This document shows, one piece after another, positions 49,791 to 62,489 of a DNA stretch of 64,000 bases. Below the pieces are notes generated by a model. The model searched no databases. It was not told where the DNA came from and was given only the letters and a program-made list of their open reading frames with translations. The stretch's first letter is position 1. The number at the start of each line of letters is the position of its first letter. Source of the stretch: Sindora glabra (taxonomy: Eukaryota > Streptophyta > Magnoliopsida > Fabales > Fabaceae); assembly GCA_020226215.1 (NCBI GenBank), contig CM035230.1:6781501-6845500 (forward strand), in the 5' to 3' direction. The position numbers and the translations under genes are program-made.

Positions 49791-50516
49791 AGTTTGATAA
49801 AAAGAGCCTTAATGCATGAAAAAGAAAGATTAGAAAAACAAAACTAAAAGAGCTTAAGTCATATGCATTTTAGCCTTAGCAAATTACATATGAGTAATCA
49901 AATATAATAGTTGACAATCAAGCTTAAAGTTAAATATTATATTCAATTATTGAGCTTGGGGTTCATCTTTGCCGACTAATATTCAAATAGCATATTTAAA
50001 CATTGAAGGATTTGCCATAGTATTTAAATAGCACATTCAAATATAGATAGTCTAATTTGTTTTCTTGAATTTTAAGTCTTTTTAGGCCTTTCATTTGTTC
50101 AAGTAATTTTTACCCATTATTTTTATCACTTTAATTTGAAAAATATTAATGGTATAATTAGCTTCCAAGGTTAAGCCTAATTAAGTCCATCAAGTCTAAT
50201 TAGTTTTTGTTAACTTTTAACTTTCTAGCCTATGTGAGAAAGGTTATTTTTCTTCGTCATCACTTTTGATAAAATTAAATTTGAAATTCTTTATGAGCTT
50301 TCTCTCATGGTTCTTATAAGAACTTCTAATTATTAAGGTGGATTTAACCTTATGGCTTCTAATCTCACTTATTAAAGGATTTGCATACTTTGTGGCATGA
50401 TTCTTCATTACTAATCACTTTCTTTCTTCTCTAATTTGAAGCATGGCATGAATATCCTTTTGTTTTTTTATTGATTTACTAAATTTTAGGATAATCCATA
50501 AGTAAAATTCACATCA
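49697..50516 (+). repeat. E3 3' LTR
   Basis: It runs from TGATATGATTTC to CACATCA, 820 bp, and aligns with the two parts of the 5' LTR. The right end is fixed by the TATGC duplication at 50517-50521. The first 90 bp are open in the pol frame. Confidence 0.9.
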
Positions 50517-51500
50517 TATGCTTAGAGTGTGTGCTCTTGAGTTTCAAGGAAATTAGAAGAAAAAATTACAACTAATAGAATTCACTTACAATAATGATCA
50601 CTAAGTGAGCAGTTAAATGGCCCCATATGGAACACTATATGGTGACAGGTGTAAGTTTGATACATAATTCAATGCCACTTTGTAGCGTATGCCCAAGTGT
50701 ATCTTGATAAAGTCTTCATGGAGTATCAATCACCATCGTATCTGGTCAGAGTACATAATTTACAACCTATTTTTAGCAACTTTTTCAATAAGCATTAAGA
50801 ACCTAACCATGATTTAGTACAACCTTCTACCCTCAAACAAATTGATAATTAAAATGAATAATTTAGATTCTAAAAGATATGTTTAGAGCTTCTGCTTTTG
50901 AGCTTGAAGGAAATTGGGAGAAATATTTATTACTAGTTGAATTTGCTTGCAATAATAATTACTAGGAAAGCATTAAAATAGTCTTATATGAAACATTGTG
51001 TGGTTGGAGGTGCAAATCTTCAATAGGAAAGTTTGAACCAGTGGAGGCAAAACTATTGGGACCAAATTTAATAACATATACCTTAAAGAAAGTTTAGATT
51101 ATTAAGGATTGATTAAAAGTGATGCAAGATTTAGAAAAGTTCTATATGGGTTAAAGGAAAAAGTAGTTATAATTTCACAAAAAAACTTAGTTTTTCTCAA
51201 GGTGTAGCTTATAAAGAAAGTTATCGGAATTAGCAAAAAAAAAAGGCAAATTAGCACCCATTTTATTGAGCCTTTTCCAATCATTAAATGTATTCGAACT
51301 ATAACTTATCACTTATTGTTACCGAATAGCCTATGAGCCATACATCTAGTTTTCCATGTTTCTATGCTTTGAAACTATGTGTCGAATGTATCCCACATAA
51401 TTAAAGAAGAACCCTTATAATTAGACACTAATTTAATGCACAAGGAGTAACACGTATCAATTTTATACCAATATGAAAGATCTTTTATCTTGAATTGATT
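50517..51500 (+). pseudogene. E1 integrase, distal part with an internal duplication
   Basis: Just after the TATGC duplication the frames resume E1 integrase (C-A-L-E-F-Q-G-N, then M-A-P-Y-G-T-L-Y-G) to about 50665. From about 50675 an earlier core segment starts again (V-Y-L-D-K-V-F-M near 50700), passes the same LEFQGN-equivalent block at 50890-50915, and continues to the end. The end includes K-L-L-G-P-N-L (about 51045), a G-K-L-A-P-like block (about 51240), and V-F-H-V-S-M-L near 51345, which leads to the C-terminal region. About 360 bp of integrase are therefore present twice, at roughly 75% similarity by eye. Confidence 0.8.
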
Positions 51501-51768
51501 TAGGAATTAATTCACTCTTTATAAAACCAAAATTTAAATAACTAAATTGATTCATATCTAACACCCTAAATCATTCAAGAATTAGTTCATGGCTTATAAA
51601 AATTGACTAGAGGCCCTAAATCAATTACTAAATCAATTCTAAGGGTCAGAATTTTAGTTTCTTATGACTTAGTGATGAGTAATAAGGAATAAAAATGTTA
51701 TGATAAGGTCACTAACATGTTTCAATGCATGAAAGATTAACATGCTTTGAATTTATTAAAGAATGATG

Positions 51769-51840
<72 letters not shown>
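51769..51840 (+). repeat. (ATT)24 microsatellite
   Basis: Seventy-two bases of uninterrupted ATT triplets, within the family B LTR remnant. Because it is pure and long it is likely to be polymorphic between individuals. Confidence 0.98.
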
Positions 51841-51842
<2 letters not shown>

Positions 51843-52340
51843 GTTATGTATTGAGAAATATGATAGGATGGATCAATGAATCGTGTCACTTGAACATTGT
51901 ACTCTAGAAATTACTTATGAGGGATAAGGATAATTTGGAAAGACAGGAATAGGCATATAAAAGATAAGTATAAATGAAGTTACAAGGAGATTTACAACTT
52001 ATTTTGTATTTATTGGTTGATACTGATTAGTTAAAGTTGAATCATATGAATTGTAATAATGAATGCAATATGCTAATACAAATGGCATCGTGCCACTAAC
52101 AAATTTAACATGTTCAAGCATATCATATGAAAACTAAGGTTTAAAGGAAGGTAATCTAATTGGTAAGATATTTATTTCGTTCTTTTCTTTTTATTAGACT
52201 ATTTGCTCATCAAGCCCTAAGTTTACCTCTCTTTATTTTTAATTTTCAAATTTTCATACTAACATGCCTCCACCACCATAATAAAGGTAATCCTTTAGGA
52301 TCTCTTTTATTTTGAAACCTGACAACATATAGAATTTCTC

Positions 52341-52396
52341 TTATATATATATATATATAAGTGTGTGTGTGTGTGTATGTGTATGTGTATATATAT
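52341..52396 (+). repeat. Compound (TA)n(GT)n microsatellite, imperfect
   Basis: A TA run (52342-52359) is followed by GT repeats with ATGT interruptions and a final TA run. It lies at the position of the family B LTR equivalent to about 15115 in copy 1, where no such repeat exists. Confidence 0.9.
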
Positions 52397-52714
52397 CCTA
52401 AACCTTTCCTTAACAAGCCTAAATCATCTATAGGCAGTTAGATGATAAACATTAGAAGTGTAAGAGATATTGTGTTAAGGTATTAGTTAAACTAACTTAT
52501 CTTTTGAAAAATGTTAAGAACTATATGTACATTTAATTCCCCTTGTGTTTAGAAATAAAACTATTTGAATGTTGATATTCATTAATATTATTAAGGAAGA
52601 ATTATTATTTAGAAATCTCATTTTCATCTTTTATTTAGTATCTTTATATAGAAAAGCTAGTGTAAAGTGATAAACCAAATTCCATGCCGATCACAACTAT
52701 AGGAGGATTATGAC

Positions 52715-55299
52715 AATAATCTTAAACTAAAGAGTCAATTGTAATTGATTTTCATTATTAATTATTGCAAGTATTAATTAGGTTTTGATAAATGAGGCTA
52801 GTTTAATCTCATTACCTAAGAGAAATAGGATATAAATAATGATTCAATACTAGGTTGAATTATTACTTAGTCTTAGTTATGTCTTAAGTGCTTAACATTA
52901 ATATTTAGGCCTTAGAATTGAATAACAAAGGATTAATCTAGGAGTTAGGCTAAAATTGATCAACAATAAGGAGCAGTAAATTTTGTTCTTTAGATAATTC
53001 TTAGATAAATAATGAAATGGGGGATGTTAATTAGGTGATTAGGATTAACCAACAAATTGAAGTATGATTTCTTCTTGAATTGGAGATTTTTTTTTATTTT
53101 AGTTTTCCTCTTTATATTTACATTCTATTTCTCTTTATATTTTGCCATATAAGCCTCTTCGTTTATTTTATTTATTTTGCAATTTATTTGATTAATTAAT
53201 CCGTTAGGTTTAACCTCATCTCATCTTTTTTACAAGTTCTTATTAGAACAAAATAATTAATTTTTGTGTTTTTAATCCATATTAGCCTTTAAGCACTAAT
53301 TTGAAAAACTTGTGACTGAGCTTGAAAAAACATGACCTTGATGAATACCAAATCCACCTAACCTATGGGCTCTAACTTTTAAGTGCCAAGTTGAAAAAAC
53401 TTACGATCATGCCTAAAAAATGGTTTTAATCGATATTAAACCCACTAAAATTAAAGGCATTAGCCTTTAAGTAGGCAAATAGCAATGGCGATGTTGGCCA
53501 ATGCCACATATCTAATTTTGGTTGTGAAAAAGATGGCATAATAGCACTACTTAAGTGATTGGCCTTTGTATGCTTTGTAATTCCTTCACTTCCCAAATAA
53601 GAAACAAATAGTTTTTGAAGGACTTAAGCTATGCATAATTCCACTATGATTTTAGTGACTATCTCAATTGTGTAAAAATACACAATGTATGAAGAGGATA
53701 ATGATAGTAGGACAAAAAATGGTGGTCTACTATTATAATGTGATGTGATCATTTGAAGAAGTGTGCTCAAAACAATATTGTGAATAAACATATTATGTAA
53801 GTTTCAAATATTAATTTCATACTGAAAAATAATGAGCCTAAGGTGCTTAAGTTTTGTGCATGCAACTTAAAGAATTAGCAAAAATAATTCTTACATTCAA
53901 GGAGGAAGCTAAAAACATACTCAAAGTAATGCAAATTATGTGTAGTTAGAATAATTTGTTAGATATGCATGTTAAATTAACCTTGAAAAGTTAAATGAAG
54001 TTCGCTATTCATAAAATAAAATCATATATGGTACCCAAAGTGATGCAACATTATACATGTCACTTGAACAAAATATCAACCAAAGTTTAATGTTGAGATA
54101 AATGATAAATTAACATATTATACCTATACAGCTTGTTAATGAAAGATATTGCATAGCTCTCATGACTATGCCACTTTATATTTTGTTTATGCATCTTAAA
54201 TTACAAAAGTAATGTAAAGGTTAAGTAGGTCCCTCATGCTTACTATTGCCTATCCAATATTTTTTTACTTTTCTTTGTTCCATGAGAATTCTATTATAGC
54301 AAGGCTATAAGTGCTATTATGAAGTATAAAGCCCTATCAATTTTTTTTCAAAAAGAAATAATTTTCATATATAGTTGTAAATTCTTAGAGCATACACGAA
54401 GGTAACATGGTTATCCCTTGCCTTATAAACAAAACATGCTTAACAAGGGTGGTTAAAGGATAGAACCTTCCAATTACTCTTTGCAAATGATGTCAAAGAT
54501 GTAATGGAGAAAGCAAAACATATATACTAAATAGTTTACTATCCAATAGATACAAGATTTTAAAGTATTAAAATTTATGACAAAAGCATAAACCAAAGAT
54601 ATATTCAAGCAAACATGTTTATGACAATAAAGGATACCATGCATAAATGGAATTAAATTCTTTGAAAAATGGAAAATTATCCATGGAAGAGATTAATATT
54701 ACAAAAACATTTTATCAAATAGTTAATGTTCTTTGTATGAAAAAGCCTAAGTTAAAGACTTCAAAGTATAATATAATATTAGCAACAATACATCATAAAG
54801 GTGTTGCCTTTTTTAAAGATGAATTGTTTGTAAATGAATCATAAAGGTAGCTAAATTTATTATTAATTGTTGGACTGTGTTGTATATAATGACTTTTGAC
54901 AAGAACAAAGTGTAATGTTTATGAAAAGAGATGTATATATTTTCAACCTTAACTTGTGGTGTTAGACTTACAAGGTTAGTTATTAAATAAGTTGATGGCA
55001 TCCATTTTTTGGTAATCTATAAGATGGCTAATGAAAAATCACTTTTCATAGGAGCTTGGCATTTACCATTCAAACTTGTTCATTAGCCTTTTTTTTCCCA
55101 AAAAACAAATGAACATGACACTTGTTATCATGCTTGCTAAAATAGGGCACTAATGGAAAGCATTTACCCTTTAAGGATTGGATTGCTCACATTAGCCTTC
55201 TTTGGCATTTACCACAACTAGAAATATGACTCATTGTCAACATTCATCATGTGATAAAGAAAATTAGCATTGCTTGGTATGAAAGTTTGTTAGCAACAT
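52715..55299. other. Unassigned AT-rich DNA
   Basis: No gene or terminal motif is recognisable. The open stretch at 54647-54844 (65 codons, Lys/Asn-rich) faintly resembles a retroelement gag helix, but the match is too weak to call. Confidence 0.4.
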
Positions 55300-55492
55300 C
55301 AATTTACTAAACCAATTCACCAAACTACAGTTCACTAGATTCAATTCCCTAAATTATGGCTTACCAGATTCAACTTTCCAAATTTTGGCTTGCCAGATTA
55401 AATTTGTTAAATCTAACTTTCCAAATTACGATTCATCAAATCCAATTCACCAAACTATGACCTATCCAATTTAATTTTCCAAATCCACTTTG
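55300..55492 (+). repeat. Diverged minisatellite, unit about 29-30 bp
   Basis: Six to seven units share the pattern 'ttcaccaaactatggcttaccagattcaa' with 20-30% change between units. It lies in otherwise unique-looking DNA. No protein-coding role is apparent. Confidence 0.75.
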
Positions 55493-55843
55493 TTAAGCTT
55501 TACTTATTCAAAAATAAAAAAGGATAATGATCATTTTATCTAAGGAGTTGTTGAAGTCACCACTTCCATATTACTTCTTATCACTATCCATGGTTTTTGT
55601 TTGTCAAAGTGCTAAGATGGAATAATGGTCATTCATGGAGCTATAACATAAAAGTAGCATTAATAATTAGAAAAATAAAAATTATAGCATAGGGAATGTG
55701 TTTATCTTGCTTGCTTAAAGCATTCATCTTGCTTGCTCAAACATTACTACTTTTCTAAACTAATTAAAAAAGTTAGAATAAAAGTGTGAAAACCTAAATA
55801 GTTTATATTGAAAAGTATAGGCAGATAACCTAATAGTCATAGC

Positions 55844-56351
55844 CTTTGGATCTATTTCATATAATAAATAAGCTAACTTATAACTAATTAACTTAGTTAA
55901 TAAGTTATAAATCAGTTTTTAGAGTGTTTTGTGCACTAATTTATGAAAAAATATAAGGTTTGATTTAATAATCTGCCTTGAATAGCTTATAACTTATAAG
56001 TCACTACCTCTCCAAAATTTTTTAAATCTATCATTATTCTTTTTAAGAAATTATAATTCTATTATAAATAATAATAAAATAAAATCTATATGAGAAAAAA
56101 CATGTAAGTTTATAAGTATAATTAATTAAATAGTATTATATTTTTATTTTGAACATCTTATTTAAGTTAATATAATTTAATATTTAGATAAATATAAATT
56201 ATTTTAATTATATATTTATTTCCATTAATATAACCTATTATGTTATCTTACAATTTTGGCTAATTCAATAGGTAATTTTATAAACAACTTCATACACTAT
56301 CAACTAGTTATTGACTAGTTTATTAACTATTTGCACAAAATAGAGCCAAAG
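55844..56351. mobile_element. MITE-like element with CTTTGG-type inverted ends
   Basis: The left end CTTTGGATCTATTTCAT and the reverse complement of the right end CTTTGGCTCTATTTTGT form about 17-bp inverted repeats with four mismatches. The interior is AT-rich and self-complementary: ACTTATAACTAATTAAC near 55875 pairs with GTTAATAAGTTAT downstream. Length is 508 bp, with no transposase. I found no convincing target duplication, so the superfamily is open. Confidence 0.6.
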
Positions 56352-59100
56352 TGAGATTATGTTAGGTAGGATTTTTAATTTCCATATTACTTTATTATAA
56401 GGAAATTGAAAATGTTTTAATCTTGTTTAAGTCATTATAACCTAAAAAATGCATGAAAGCTAAGGAGATTTATCTTTGTTATTTTCTCTAATGTCCTTTT
56501 TATGATTTTAATTAAGGCTTAAGTACAAGTAATTGAATATTAGTAAAAGATATAAATGGCAACAAATACTTATTTCAATATTGATGGAAAAATTATTTGA
56601 AATGGCAACATCTATTAGAAATGTAGCTATAATAAAGCTTCAAGGGCCTGAATTAAGTTGGCATTAGGTTCCTCTTATTTAAATGAATGAAAATGATGGC
56701 CTTTTACTAAAATGAAGTGTGATATTGCTAACCAATAAACTAATGGCCATAAAGTGATTTGTGAGAAAAATAGGTGAATCTTTTGGAAAAAATATGAGAG
56801 CTTTTATAGTGAGTTTTCATTAAGAAGAAGAGTAGTTCTTATTAAAAAAGGTAAGTTTGGTGGCTTTTGGCTAATAGTGATGCGTTCTTGAAGTTCATAC
56901 TTTGTAATCAATAGTTAAAGAAAGGTCACAAACAACAATAATAAGATTTGTCCAAAAACCTATAAAAGTAAATTACCAAATTGTGCTTATACCCAATATA
57001 TCTTAGAAAAGTAGGATAGAGAAAATTTGTGGATAAATTTTCTCCAAAAAAAAGTGACTTTCCATCTCTTTCTTTCTTCATTAAGCTTCTTTACATTTCC
57101 AACAATCCTCCATTAAAGCTCCATGTAATCTCTTTTTAGAAATCCTAGGGTTTTTCCCTTCTAATCTTCATAAAATTTATATGTGAATCTCCTATATTCC
57201 TTTATTAATCTTATATCATTAGTTTTCAATTTTGAAATTTGAAATTGAAGTTTTGAGATTTAGAAATCTTATGTTACGATTTGACTTTTGTGAAATATAA
57301 AGATTTCTTAAAAATTAAAGTCCAAATCTTCATTATAGAGTTGTGAAATAATTGTTGAAGTTGAAATTGGTAAAGAACCATATAGGGAAAAATCAAACCC
57401 TAATTTATGGTCATTTGCCTAATTTTTGAGAAACTATACATTGATTCTAGCTAAACTTCCTTGGAAAATTTATGGTCATTTGCCTAATTTTTCAAATTTA
57501 CTAGCCTTATGTGAAATTTGGATATAGCTATTTAGTTGTCTAAGATTTAAGAATTAATAGTAAAGTAAAGGAATAAATTAATTTGGATGATATTTGACGA
57601 AAGTTATGCTTGTGTGAAGAAATTATGCTTTAAGGACTGTAAATATCTATGGTTACATATTGTTGGAAGAAGAAAGTTAATGTTGGTTATGATATGTTGC
57701 TATTGAAAATGAGATGTGGATGTTGAAAATGAAAGGTTGATGTTAATTCACATGAAAATCTTCCCTTATTTAATTTTAGTAAAGAACTCATATAAGAATG
57801 TAAAGATTATGTTTATTTGCTATTTATGTGGAATAATAGTTATATTAATGACATATTGAATATTGAAATTATGGCTACAATATATCTCTATGGAATATTT
57901 GTGAATATGTCACTTTAATTAGTTAAAGATTGGTAAATTGTAGCATTACTATTATTTTCAGAAAATAGTAATTATTATGATAGTGAAATGTATTACTTTG
58001 TGAAATTGAAATATATACATGGCATCTTAATGGTACTAAAAATGCATATTGGGAATGTTGGAAAATTTTCAATTCCTAGATCATTTATACCAAATTTAAA
58101 ACCATAAAATAATTTACACTATATATAAAAGTATCTATCTCTTTTATACATATGTCATATTCCTAGAAACTTTTTTCTGCTCTTTTCCTCCCTTCATCTT
58201 TCTTTTATTTATTTTTATTTATATTTATTATTACTAATTATTATTACTTATATATATTGATAAGTATATTCTCCCTCTTCACCTACATAAACATATATCA
58301 TATCTTCCTTTTCAAACATTATCACTTTTTTATCACTTAATTACAAACATTGATACTCATCCATATTATCCTTATATTTATTTTGACTAGATTGAGTCTT
58401 TAATTTAAAAGGAGTAGATTGGGTCTTTTATTTGAAAGGAGTTTTTCCATGTAGTTTGAGGTTTTATTATGCACTACACTACTTTCAATGGTACCTAAGC
58501 TAAGCATAGCATGGCGAACTCAAGCAATAACTGCAAAGTTAATAGAAAACACCCTAAAATGATATTAAAGAGCTATGATCAGTACAATTTTTTCTCTTTT
58601 ACCTCTTTAATATGTCATTATATGTAATATCTAGCTTCTCTTGTATTCTTTTCCCTCAATTTTGAACTTTATTTTTACTGCGCATCAATTTGAACAAAAA
58701 CACTACAAACATCAAATTATATCTAAAAGAGTAAACCCCATTATTGGTATGGTCTTGTTTCTCTAAGTATATTAAATTTTTCTAGTTTTTAATTTTCATA
58801 TATCATATTATTGTAGTTTTCAAGGTCTTCTGTTATTATGATTAAAAAGAGAGAAATATTATGGAGGAAGAAAAACAGGTAAACCATATTATTTAGGTAA
58901 TGTTTTATTCTCTACTTCAATTCATTCATATTATGTTACTCACAAGAAAAAGATGACTTCAAACATTTTGCGAATGGCATGACCAAAGAGCTCCTTCAAA
59001 AGATACCTTTACTTTGAAATTCAGCTAAAATTCATTCAAATACAATCTTATAACAATATACATAAATGAAGAAAGGGGTTTCAATATTATATTAGAATTT
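56352..59100. other. Unassigned AT-rich DNA
   Basis: No gene is seen. Small direct repeats are present: an 'atttatggtcatttgcctaattttt' block at about 57406 and 57470, and a 27-bp pair at 58384-58440. A pyrimidine-rich segment near 57060-57170 has the look of an LTR leader, but no LTR ends were found. Confidence 0.4.
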
Positions 59101-59129
59101 TGCAATTAAAAAAACCGATTTTATTTCTA

Positions 59130-60772
59130 TATATGTAATTGTAATTAGTTATAATAAAATATATTGTTTTATATTTCAATGCATAAATATCAAAGCCATA
59201 CATTCTCTTATTTCTTTCTACTATCATTTACTTTTACTTTTTAATTAAGCTTAATTAGAGACAAGTTAATAATTACAATCTATTATAATAATTATATCTA
59301 TATTTATTCTTATTATTAAAGATTAAATATCAAAGATCAAAATAGAGTCAAATATTGTAATCAATTATCAAAGTTATAAATTCCTCCCATTTCTTTTTAC
59401 TCTCATTTTTCTTTTTAATTAAGTTTAATTAGAGACAAATCAATAATTGTAATCATTATAATAATTATTATTTATGCTTATTATATAAGATTAAAAAAGA
59501 GTTATCCTTGAATTCCTTTGAATTTTGTTACTAAAATTTATCATTTCAATTAAGATTAATTACAAATAGGTCAATTTATAATAATAAAAATTTATTATAC
59601 ATCTATGTTTAGAAATATATTTGTAACTTCAAAACCATGAATTTCCCTTACCTTTTTCCTTTGTTTATAATTAGAGAATAGTCAATCATAATAATATATA
59701 TTAGAAAAGCTAATAATTGTATTTAAAATAAATTTGATATATACATATATATAAGTCTTGATTGTATATAAAGGTTATTCTTATCATTATTTTTCTTTAT
59801 TATCATTAAATTTTATTAAGAACTAAAGAGTTCAGATAAAAATGAATCAATGGTAATCAATTATAAATATAGTAATAAAATAAATTTGTTACACTTCCAT
59901 GTCTAAAAATATATTTGCAATTCATGAATTTCTCTCAATTCTTTTTACTATCATAAGTCATTTTGATTAAATATAATTGAGAGAATTTAATTATAACAAT
60001 GTAAATTTACTAAAGTTCAAATAAGAGTCTATAGTTATTGTAATCATTATATTAATGTAAAGATAAATTTATTATATATATATTTAGAAATATATTTGCA
60101 ACTCTAAACCATGAATTTTTCTTCATTTTCTATTTTAATTAACTTTAATTAGAAAGCAAACAATTATAGTAATGTGTTTAAAAACTTAATAATTATCATT
60201 AAAATAAATTTGATATATATATATATAAAAGACTTGATTAGGAATAAAGGCTATTCTTATTATTTTTCTTTATTATCATTAAACTTTATTAAGAATTGAA
60301 GATTTCAAATAAAAATACATTGATGGTAATGGATTATAAACATAGCAATAATATAAATTTGTTACAATTATATATCTATAAACATATTAACAATTCTAAA
60401 GTCGCAAATTCCTCTTAATTTTATTATTATCATCAATCATGTTAGTTAAACTTAATTAGAGATTATTTAATTATAATAATGTAAAATTATTATACATGTG
60501 TCTTTTTCATTTTCATTTATTTTTACTAAATTTCAAATAAGAATCAATTATTGCAATCAATTGTATTAATATAAATAAAAATTTATTATTCATCTATGTT
60601 TAGAAATATATTCATAGCACGAAAACCATGAATATCTCTTATTTTTCTATCATTTATCATTTTAATTAACGTTAATTTAAGGAGCAGTCAGTTATAATAA
60701 AATATATTAAAAAGTTAATAATTATAATTAAAATAAATTTGATATATGTAAGCCTTGATCTTTTAGAAGGGC
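59130..60772. repeat. Satellite-like tandem array, part 1
   Basis: Related segments of about 220-270 bp recur in tandem. Each has a 'ttagaaatatatttgcaac' block, a 'ccatgaatttctc..ttttt' block, a 'ttaattaagtttaattagagac' block and a 'caattataataatgtaaattt' block. A longer period of roughly 480-525 bp is marked by 'aataaatttgatatata...ttgatt...ggctattcttatt' at about 59730, 60205 and 60730, suggesting a dimeric higher-order unit. Units are considerably diverged. The array is broken at 60772 by a hAT-like element and resumes at 63318. Confidence 0.65.
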
Positions 60773-61269
60773 TAGGGTGCAAATGAATCAAACCTAACAG
60801 AACATTAATATGCTCATGCTTGAACTTATAAAAAAATAAATGAGCTCAAACTTAAGCTAAATATCATTAGACTTGAATAATTCGAACTTGAGCTCGAACT
60901 TAATTCAAACATGAGCTTAAATGAATTTAGACAAACTTATTAGATTAATATGTTATTCAAGCCAAGTTTCCCATTAAATCTAGAAAATTTAAATTCAAGT
61001 TCAAGTTTCTAATGGATATAAATCTAAATAAGGTTGTTTTACCAAAATATAAGCATATAAATTCTTATCATTCATAAATAAATTAGATTTTATATATTTA
61101 ATCTCATTTTACTTACCAATATAAATTTTTTTATAATCATAAAATCTATCAAAAATATCTATATAAGAATCATGTAATAGCAATAATTACACTCAGTAGA
61201 AGGTAACATATATTATAATGCTAATTACTTTAACAAAAATATCATACTTTTTTCTTTATAATATGATTA

Positions 61270-62260
61270 ATAAGTGTGTTACAAAAATTATTATTAATAG
61301 TTTGAAGAAGTTCCTTCCACTATTAGTGTCTCCTTTTCAAGCCAATTTTATTCTAGGTTTGCTATATTTATGATAATATCATAAGGTCTTAAGAATTATT
61401 TCATTCCACAAGAAAAATGAAAGGGAAAATGAGGTATTTTTGCCTTCAAAGTGGATCTAGAAGAAGCATATGATAGGCTAAATTAGGATTTCATGAATGA
61501 GATTTTGAAATATATTCATTTTTTTTATAAAGAAGTAAACTCATATGAATCCAAATACAAGAAGTCTTATCATGAAATGCTTTTCCTCCACTTCTTTTAA
61601 TATCTTATGGGATAGTTGCAAGATTGGTGAGTTTACTCCATTCAGGGTTTAAGGCAAGAAGTTCCTCTACCTCTTTACCTTTTTGTTCTATGTATGGATA
61701 AGCTATCCTATTTGATTTGTGAAGTAGTAAGAAGAAATAACAATGGAAGTCTCTTGAAGAAAAAAAAAAGGATAAGGATTTTTAATTTGATGTTTATGGA
61801 TGATCTCCTTTTATTTAGGGAAGCAACTAGCTACCAAATTGATATCATCATGGATTGCCTAAATCAATTTGCAAGTATGTCAAGCTAGAAGGCGAATCAA
61901 ACAAAATCTTTTTTCTTTAGTAATGTTAATAACGAGTTAAGAGATCGAATTATTAATAAGTGTAGTTTGGCTTTTACAAATGACGTGGGAATGTACCTTA
62001 GTGTTCCTTTGATTGATAGAGGGGTGAATAGAAATATGTATTCCCATTTAATTAACAAAGTTTAGGCGAAATTAACTGGGTGGAAAAGGAAGTGTTTATC
62101 CATGATAAGAAGAATGGTTCTAACTTAGTTAATGCTAGGTGTAATCTTGACTTATACAATTTAATCTTCATCTATCCTTAGTTATACCTTTAGAGATTTT
62201 GAGTTAGCTATGAAAATCTAGCTAGCCTTGATTCATCCAAGCAACAAAACTATCACAATA
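61270..62260 (+). pseudogene. LINE reverse transcriptase remnant
   Basis: Broken frames give P-L-L-V-S-P-F-Q-A-N-F-I (about 61317-61352), V-D-L-E-E-A-Y-D-R-L (about 61450-61480), M-K-C-F-S-S-T-S-F-N-I-L-W-D (about 61574-61615), and the catalytic box F-M-D-D-L-L-L-F (about 61793-61816), where L1 elements have F-A-D-D. Downstream blocks Y-L-S-V-P-L-I-D-R-G-V-N (about 61997-62032) and L-T-G-W-K-R-K-C-L-S (about 62071-62100) match the thumb region. Stops and frameshifts are frequent. Confidence 0.85.
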
Positions 62261-62489
62261 GATGGGCATTATGGAGGGGATGAACTGGATGGTTCTTTGG
62301 AATACCACAATTTAGTGGTTATGGTGATAGGGAAATGATAGAATCTTCAATAATAAATAACCTCTAAGAAGTGCAACTAGCTTTCTAATTTATCATGCTA
62401 AAGATATCATAAAAGCCTTTGATAATATGGATAGGAATAAGGTTTTTACTATTACTTCATAATTAAATATCTCTTGAAGTCCTCCTTTA

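Larger units (their letters stand above)
37849..50516 (+). mobile_element. E3: complete but dead Ty3/gypsy chromovirus-type element
   Basis: E3 inserted in the E1 integrase with a perfect 5-bp duplication, TATGC (37844-37848 and 50517-50521). It has a 5' LTR (37849-41480, interrupted), a primer-binding site (41483-41496), a leader, gag (45500-46420), protease, RT, RNase H and integrase (46430-49790), a polypurine tract (49683-49696) and a 3' LTR (49697-50516). Nested inside are solo LTR 2, an R repeat and a truncated MITE. All coding parts have stops and frameshifts. Domain order PR-RT-RH-IN places it in Ty3/gypsy. I think a chromovirus of the CRM/Galadriel/Reina group is likely, but the exact clade is not decided. 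Confidence 0.9.
31100..51500 (+). mobile_element. E1: broken Tekay/Del-like Ty3/gypsy retrotransposon
   Basis: Gag, protease, RT, RNase H and integrase remnants occur in the Ty3/gypsy order on the plus strand. They are split by two later insertions, at 32909-36591 and 37849-50516. When these insertions and one copy of each target duplication are ignored, the RT-RNase H and integrase homologies continue directly. The integrase C-terminal half resembles that of Tekay/Del chromoviruses. Every domain carries stops or frameshifts, so the element is dead. It is the oldest layer of the nest. Confidence 0.75.
51510..52714 (+). mobile_element. LTR remnant, family B copy 2 (candidate 3' LTR of E1)
   Basis: It follows the end of the E1 pol remnant and matches 14100-15310 block by block. 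It ends near 52714 with a 'catgccgatcacaac...ggattatgaca' block of the type seen at other LTR ends here. Its first part is missing, since no TGTAA start was found. Two young microsatellites have grown inside it. Confidence 0.5.

Noticed and set aside
54647..54844. 65-codon frame as a Copia gag
   Set aside because: Similarity is limited to a few residues, and no zinc knuckle, integrase or RT of Copia type is nearby.
51769..55492. Tandem repeats considered as a CRISPR array
   Set aside because: The repeats are a microsatellite and a spacer-less minisatellite in plant DNA. There are no regular unique spacers and no cas genes.
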